Below are positions 6,249-9,072 of a stretch of 9,072 nt of DNA, piece by piece. Below the pieces are notes generated by a model. It had not been told where the DNA came from. It did no database searches and saw nothing but the letters and a program-made list of their open reading frames with translations. Each line of letters starts with the position of its first letter. Within the stretch, counting starts at the first letter, position 1. Location of the stretch: contig JAKBSX010000066.1 in NCBI GenBank assembly GCA_021844725.1, positions 1-9,072 on the forward strand. Reading direction: 5' to 3'. Made by a program: the position numbers and the translations under genes. Source of the stretch: Actinomycetes bacterium. GTDB taxonomy: Bacteria > Actinomycetota > Acidimicrobiia > Acidimicrobiales > Acidimicrobiaceae.

Positions 6249-7739
6249 ATGGAACCCCAGACGTATGATATATTGATAATTGGTTCCGGTGCAGCTGGAG
6301 CATATGCAGCCATTAAGGCGGCAGACCAGGGCGGCAAAGTAGCGCTGGTGACAAAAACCAGACTGCTCAGCGGCTCAACCAGATGGGCGCAGGGTGGGGT
6401 GGCCTTTCCTTCAGATATAACCGACATTGAGTGCCATCTAAAGGACACAATTACAGCTGGGCGTGGTCTTGTCGATGAAGAGGTAAGCAATACCATTCTC
6501 AAAGATGCTCTGGGCCATCTTGAGTACCTTATGAGTCGGGGTATAACTTTCGATGCCATACCTGCGCTCGAGGGTGGTCACACTATCCCAAGAGTACGGC
6601 ATATCAACGGCGACGAAAGCGGACTACATCTGCTTCGTTTTCTCCACGCCCAACTCAACCACAATGTTTCCATCTATCAGCAACACTTTGCCCCGTCACT
6701 AATCAGTGCTGACAATAAAGTACATGGAGTAACCCTTTGGCCGGATGGAGACCCATCAAGAGAATTTAGCCTCCGAGCAAAAGCAATAATAATTGCTACC
6801 GGAGGAGCCGGGCAGCTATATCAAGTCACCACCAATCCCAGGGAATCAACCGGAGATGGCATCGCCCTGGCATACCGAGCCGGTGCAGAGGTAAGAGATG
6901 TCGAACTGGTTCAGTTTCATCCAACTGTACTTGAAAATGGGGCTCTTATATCAGAAGCCTGTCGCGGAGAAGGCGCAGTGCTGGTGAATAGTCAGGGAAA
7001 GCGCTTCATGGATGGCTACGATCCAGCCGCCGATCTGGCACCTAGAGATATCGTGGCACGAGCAATCTTTTCTGAAGAGCTAAAAGGCGAGAAGGTTTTT
7101 CTGGACCTCCGGCCGATAAGGAACCTGCAGGAAAAATTTCCCACTGTGCATTCTTCAATTACCGCCCTAGGCCTTGACCCTTGTGTGGACCTGGTGCCGA
7201 TACACCCTGCGGCGCATTATCTGATGGGAGGCATCACCTCGGATGACTCCGGCGCTACCACTGTGACCAATCTGTATGCTGCAGGAGAAACCGCCAGTAC
7301 CGGATTTCATGGAGCCAACAGGCTGGCCTCCAACTCTTTGTTAGAAAGCCTGGTCATGGGAGCAAGGGCAGCAACAGCTGCTCTAAAGTGTGCCCATCTT
7401 GAAACTTCAGACTTTTCTAATGCGCCAATTGTGGGCGTAGCTGAACAACACAGAACCCGAATAAAAGAGGTAATGACAAACTATGCCTCTGTGGTTAGAG
7501 AAGAACAAGGTCTTCTCAAAGGGTTTGGTGAGATATCCAATATCAATACCTTTTCTGCCAAAAGCGAAGCTGAGGCTGAGACAGCAAATCTTCGCTTAGT
7601 TGCACTGCTTGCCCTCAGGGGGGCAATTGAGAGAAAGGAAAGCAGGGGATCTCATTTCAGGTCTGATTATCCAAACCCTTTGAGAAGACCCCTACATCAG
7701 ATTCAAAAACTTTCGGACTTTAACGCAGTAAAGGACTAG
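6249..7739 (+). CDS. nadB: L-aspartate oxidase
   Basis: NadB is the FAD enzyme that oxidises L-aspartate to iminoaspartate, the unstable substrate of NadA, so adjacent coding fits substrate hand-over. The 496-residue protein starts with a dinucleotide-binding GSGAAG (12-17), followed by the flavin-family segment STRWAQGGVA (43-52). Residues that I align by eye with the E. coli active site are E108, H224 (in QFHPT), R266 (in PRDIVAR), H323 (in AAHYLMGG) and R358 (in NRLASNSLLE). S235 sits where E. coli has a threonine. The C-terminal helical domain ends with the family mark ERKESRGSH. It is slightly shorter than many NadB proteins but looks complete. HxxxGG, NRLASNSLLE and the ESRG tail favour NadB over the related succinate dehydrogenase or fumarate reductase flavoproteins. 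The ribosome-binding sequence is weak, so coupling to nadA is likely. Confidence 0.97.
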   Translation: MEPQTYDILIIGSGAAGAYAAIKAADQGGKVALVTKTRLLSGSTRWAQGGVAFPSDITDIECHLKDTITAGRGLVDEEVSNTILKDALGHLEYLMSRGITFDAIPALEGGHTIPRVRHINGDESGLHLLRFLHAQLNHNVSIYQQHFAPSLISADNKVHGVTLWPDGDPSREFSLRAKAIIIATGGAGQLYQVTTNPRESTGDGIALAYRAGAEVRDVELVQFHPTVLENGALISEACRGEGAVLVNSQGKRFMDGYDPAADLAPRDIVARAIFSEELKGEKVFLDLRPIRNLQEKFPTVHSSITALGLDPCVDLVPIHPAAHYLMGGITSDDSGATTVTNLYAAGETASTGFHGANRLASNSLLESLVMGARAATAALKCAHLETSDFSNAPIVGVAEQHRTRIKEVMTNYASVVREEQGLLKGFGEISNINTFSAKSEAEAETANLRLVALLALRGAIERKESRGSHFRSDYPNPLRRPLHQIQKLSDFNAVKD

Positions 7740-7895
7740 CAACCAGATATCGCACCGACCTACAGCAGACGCATTGCCCGTAGCGCAATAACCGGCTAAT
7801 GAATCTTGTGGCTCTCAGCTATAGACCAGGTTGGGGCAAGTTATGCTGTTATCGAGTAAATCAGAGCTCAACAACGAAAGGCTCCGATAACAGGA
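7740..7895 (+). other. Short intergenic region between nadB and the glycosyltransferase gene
   Basis: This 156 bp stretch holds no gene, and nadC does not follow. A weak 5 bp hairpin (ATTGC 7773-7777 with GCAAT 7785-7789) comes shortly after the nadB stop but lacks a T-run, so I see no intrinsic terminator. The second half contains a larger inverted repeat at 7846-7893, described separately. Read-through from nadB into the next gene is possible. Confidence 0.5.
7846..7893 (+). promoter_or_regulatory. Inverted repeat abutting the glycosyltransferase start codon
   Basis: CTGTTATCG (7846-7854) and CGATAACAG (7885-7893) are perfect 9 bp complements. Just inside the 3' arm, GCTC (7881-7884) pairs with GAGC (7864-7867), extending the stem to 13 bp with a 9 nt bulge on the 5' side and a 13 nt loop. 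The 3' arm ends 2 nt before the ATG and covers part of the only nearby AGGA. A second Shine-Dalgarno-like AAAGG (7877-7881) lies mostly in the loop. It could control translation or be a DNA operator; a terminator is unlikely because no T-run follows. Confidence 0.45.
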
Positions 7896-9072
7896 ATGTA
7901 TCAAAAACTACTTCGCTGGCTGGCTGATTCAAAGAAAAATTCACTGCTTAAAGCCAGGTTGCATATCAATCCCATATACAAGAACAGACAAGGTTCCGGT
8001 TACTGCTTCCCGGGTTCACAATATATTCCGGTCGATTTTCCATACGAGTTAGCCAATACCGCCAGTTGGCTTTTATGTAAATTGACAGTAGGTGACGTAG
8101 AACCAAAACCGTATCTGCCCAGCTTGATGCTGGGACTCAATAGGGAAAATGACGACGCCAAACTAGTACGGTTGACCAACATTGGGGACGGAACTTTTCT
8201 GGGGATTCTCCACTACGGACTTCAGCCAACCATCGAGCTGCGGCTTTCATTGACTGAAACCGCAGTTGCTGATGACTTCCAGCTCGAAGTAGCCAAGCTC
8301 AGCTCCTCGAGCGCTCAAGCCATGCTCGCACTGCGCATAGCAAGTGAAATAATTTCGCCAAAGGAGAGCCCAACCCGGGAAGTCACCCGGGATCTGTTAA
8401 CTTTCACTAAGGTCATTGCACTTCAGGGAAGTAAAGTAGCAAATCAAGCCAAGGATATGGTTCTTGGGGTAACGCCGATAAACGTCATTGAGCCACCTCC
8501 CCCAACTGCTTCAAAATATGAAAAGTGGCTTTTCAAACAGAGTGCCACTTCCCCAGACATCAAACGCCGTGCACGCCGGCTATCCGATTCTTTCCCAGTC
8601 CGACCCAAATTCTCAATCGTCATGCCGGTATATAAAACAAATGAACTCTTTCTCCGGGAGGCGGTTGAATCAGTTCGAAGGCAGATCTATACCAACTGGG
8701 AACTCATAATCGTAGATGACGGCTCCAAGGTACCAGAATTGAGCAGCCTGCTTTCCGATATGGCTAAGCAGGAATTCAGGATTAAAGTAATCGAACTGGA
8801 TGAAAATATGGGTATCTCCGAAGCCACAAATCGAGGGATTGAAGCTGCCAGCGGAGATTTTATCGGCTTTTTAGACCATGACGATATCCTTTCGGACGAT
8901 GCACTGTTTTGGTTTGCTGATGTAGTCAACCGACAAAACAATACCAAGGTAATCTACAGCGACCATGACGTTTACTCCGAGTCAATTCATGTCGCAGATC
9001 ACTACTATAAGCCCCATTATTTTAAACCAGACTGGAATCCCCTTTTATTTCTGGGCCAAAATTACCTGAACC
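7896..9072 (+). CDS. Family 2 glycosyltransferase with unrecognised N-terminal region (3' partial)
   Basis: The frame is open from ATG at 7896 to the window edge, giving 392 residues with no stop. Residues from about 239 onward are a GT-A, family 2 catalytic domain: FSIVMPVY (239-246), the nucleotide-binding DDG (274-276), and LDHDD with the metal-binding DxD (D327, D329), then IYSDHD and the FKPDWNP segment common in polysaccharide glycosyltransferases. The enzyme would add a sugar to a surface glycan; donor and acceptor cannot be told. The first roughly 200 residues do not match a domain I know. They are predicted soluble, without a membrane segment, and end in an EPPPPT linker. Start choice: an in-frame TAA at 7857-7859 and no other start codon before 7896 fix the ATG. 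The AGGA touches the ATG, so its spacing is unusual and a hairpin overlaps it. This may be the first gene of a cell-envelope polysaccharide cluster. Confidence 0.88.
   Translation, partial: MYQKLLRWLADSKKNSLLKARLHINPIYKNRQGSGYCFPGSQYIPVDFPYELANTASWLLCKLTVGDVEPKPYLPSLMLGLNRENDDAKLVRLTNIGDGTFLGILHYGLQPTIELRLSLTETAVADDFQLEVAKLSSSSAQAMLALRIASEIISPKESPTREVTRDLLTFTKVIALQGSKVANQAKDMVLGVTPINVIEPPPPTASKYEKWLFKQSATSPDIKRRARRLSDSFPVRPKFSIVMPVYKTNELFLREAVESVRRQIYTNWELIIVDDGSKVPELSSLLSDMAKQEFRIKVIELDENMGISEATNRGIEAASGDFIGFLDHDDILSDDALFWFADVVNRQNNTKVIYSDHDVYSESIHVADHYYKPHYFKPDWNPLLFLGQNYLN

Noticed and set aside
7773..7789. Intrinsic terminator after nadB
   Set aside because: The stem has only 5 bp and no T-run follows.
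1..9072. Mobile element, CRISPR array or defence system
   Set aside because: No transposase, integrase, terminal repeats, spaced direct repeats or defence-related domains were found.

Overview
The window looks like a chromosomal segment from a free-living bacterium of roughly balanced base composition. A small protein resembling the actinobacterial DUF6295 family, the dienelactone-hydrolase paralogue beside it, and a PAS/GAF/GGDEF/EAL signalling protein together suggest an actinobacterium, perhaps an Acidimicrobiia-like lineage of moderate GC. This placement is an inference from protein style, not from a marker gene. No phage, transposon, CRISPR, rRNA or tRNA signal was seen.

Layout. Positions 1-382 hold the 3' end of a plus-strand EAL-domain gene that enters from outside the window. 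It ends tail-to-tail, 35 bp away, against a complete 1003-residue minus-strand PAS-PAS-GAF-PAS-GGDEF-EAL protein (418-3429). Positions 3430-3896 are non-coding and contain one perfect DnaA-box match and a nested 36-38 bp palindrome. A two-gene minus-strand operon follows: a dienelactone hydrolase family protein (4182-4925) and then a small DUF6295-like protein (3897-4172). Positions 4926-5317 form a divergent, A/T-tract-rich regulatory region with several inverted repeats. Plus-strand nadA (5318-6238) and nadB (6249-7739) lie 10 bp apart. A 156 bp gap then leads to a family 2 glycosyltransferase (7896 to the window edge) with an unrecognised N-terminal region of about 200 residues.

Function. 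NadB oxidises L-aspartate to iminoaspartate. NadA condenses that with dihydroxyacetone phosphate to give quinolinate, so the pair is the entry to de novo NAD synthesis. The next enzyme, nadC, is not in the window. The two EAL proteins belong to cyclic-di-GMP turnover. The large one has a complete set of phosphodiesterase residues, a variant SGDEF cyclase signature and an altered inhibitory site. The glycosyltransferase probably opens a surface-polysaccharide locus beyond the right edge.

I do not see a clearly new multi-gene system. The best leads are regulatory: a 25 bp palindrome and a GNRA-capped hairpin ahead of nadA, a hairpin that overlaps the glycosyltransferase ribosome-binding region, a doubled ribosome-binding region ahead of the hydrolase, and the nested palindrome behind the DUF6295-like gene.
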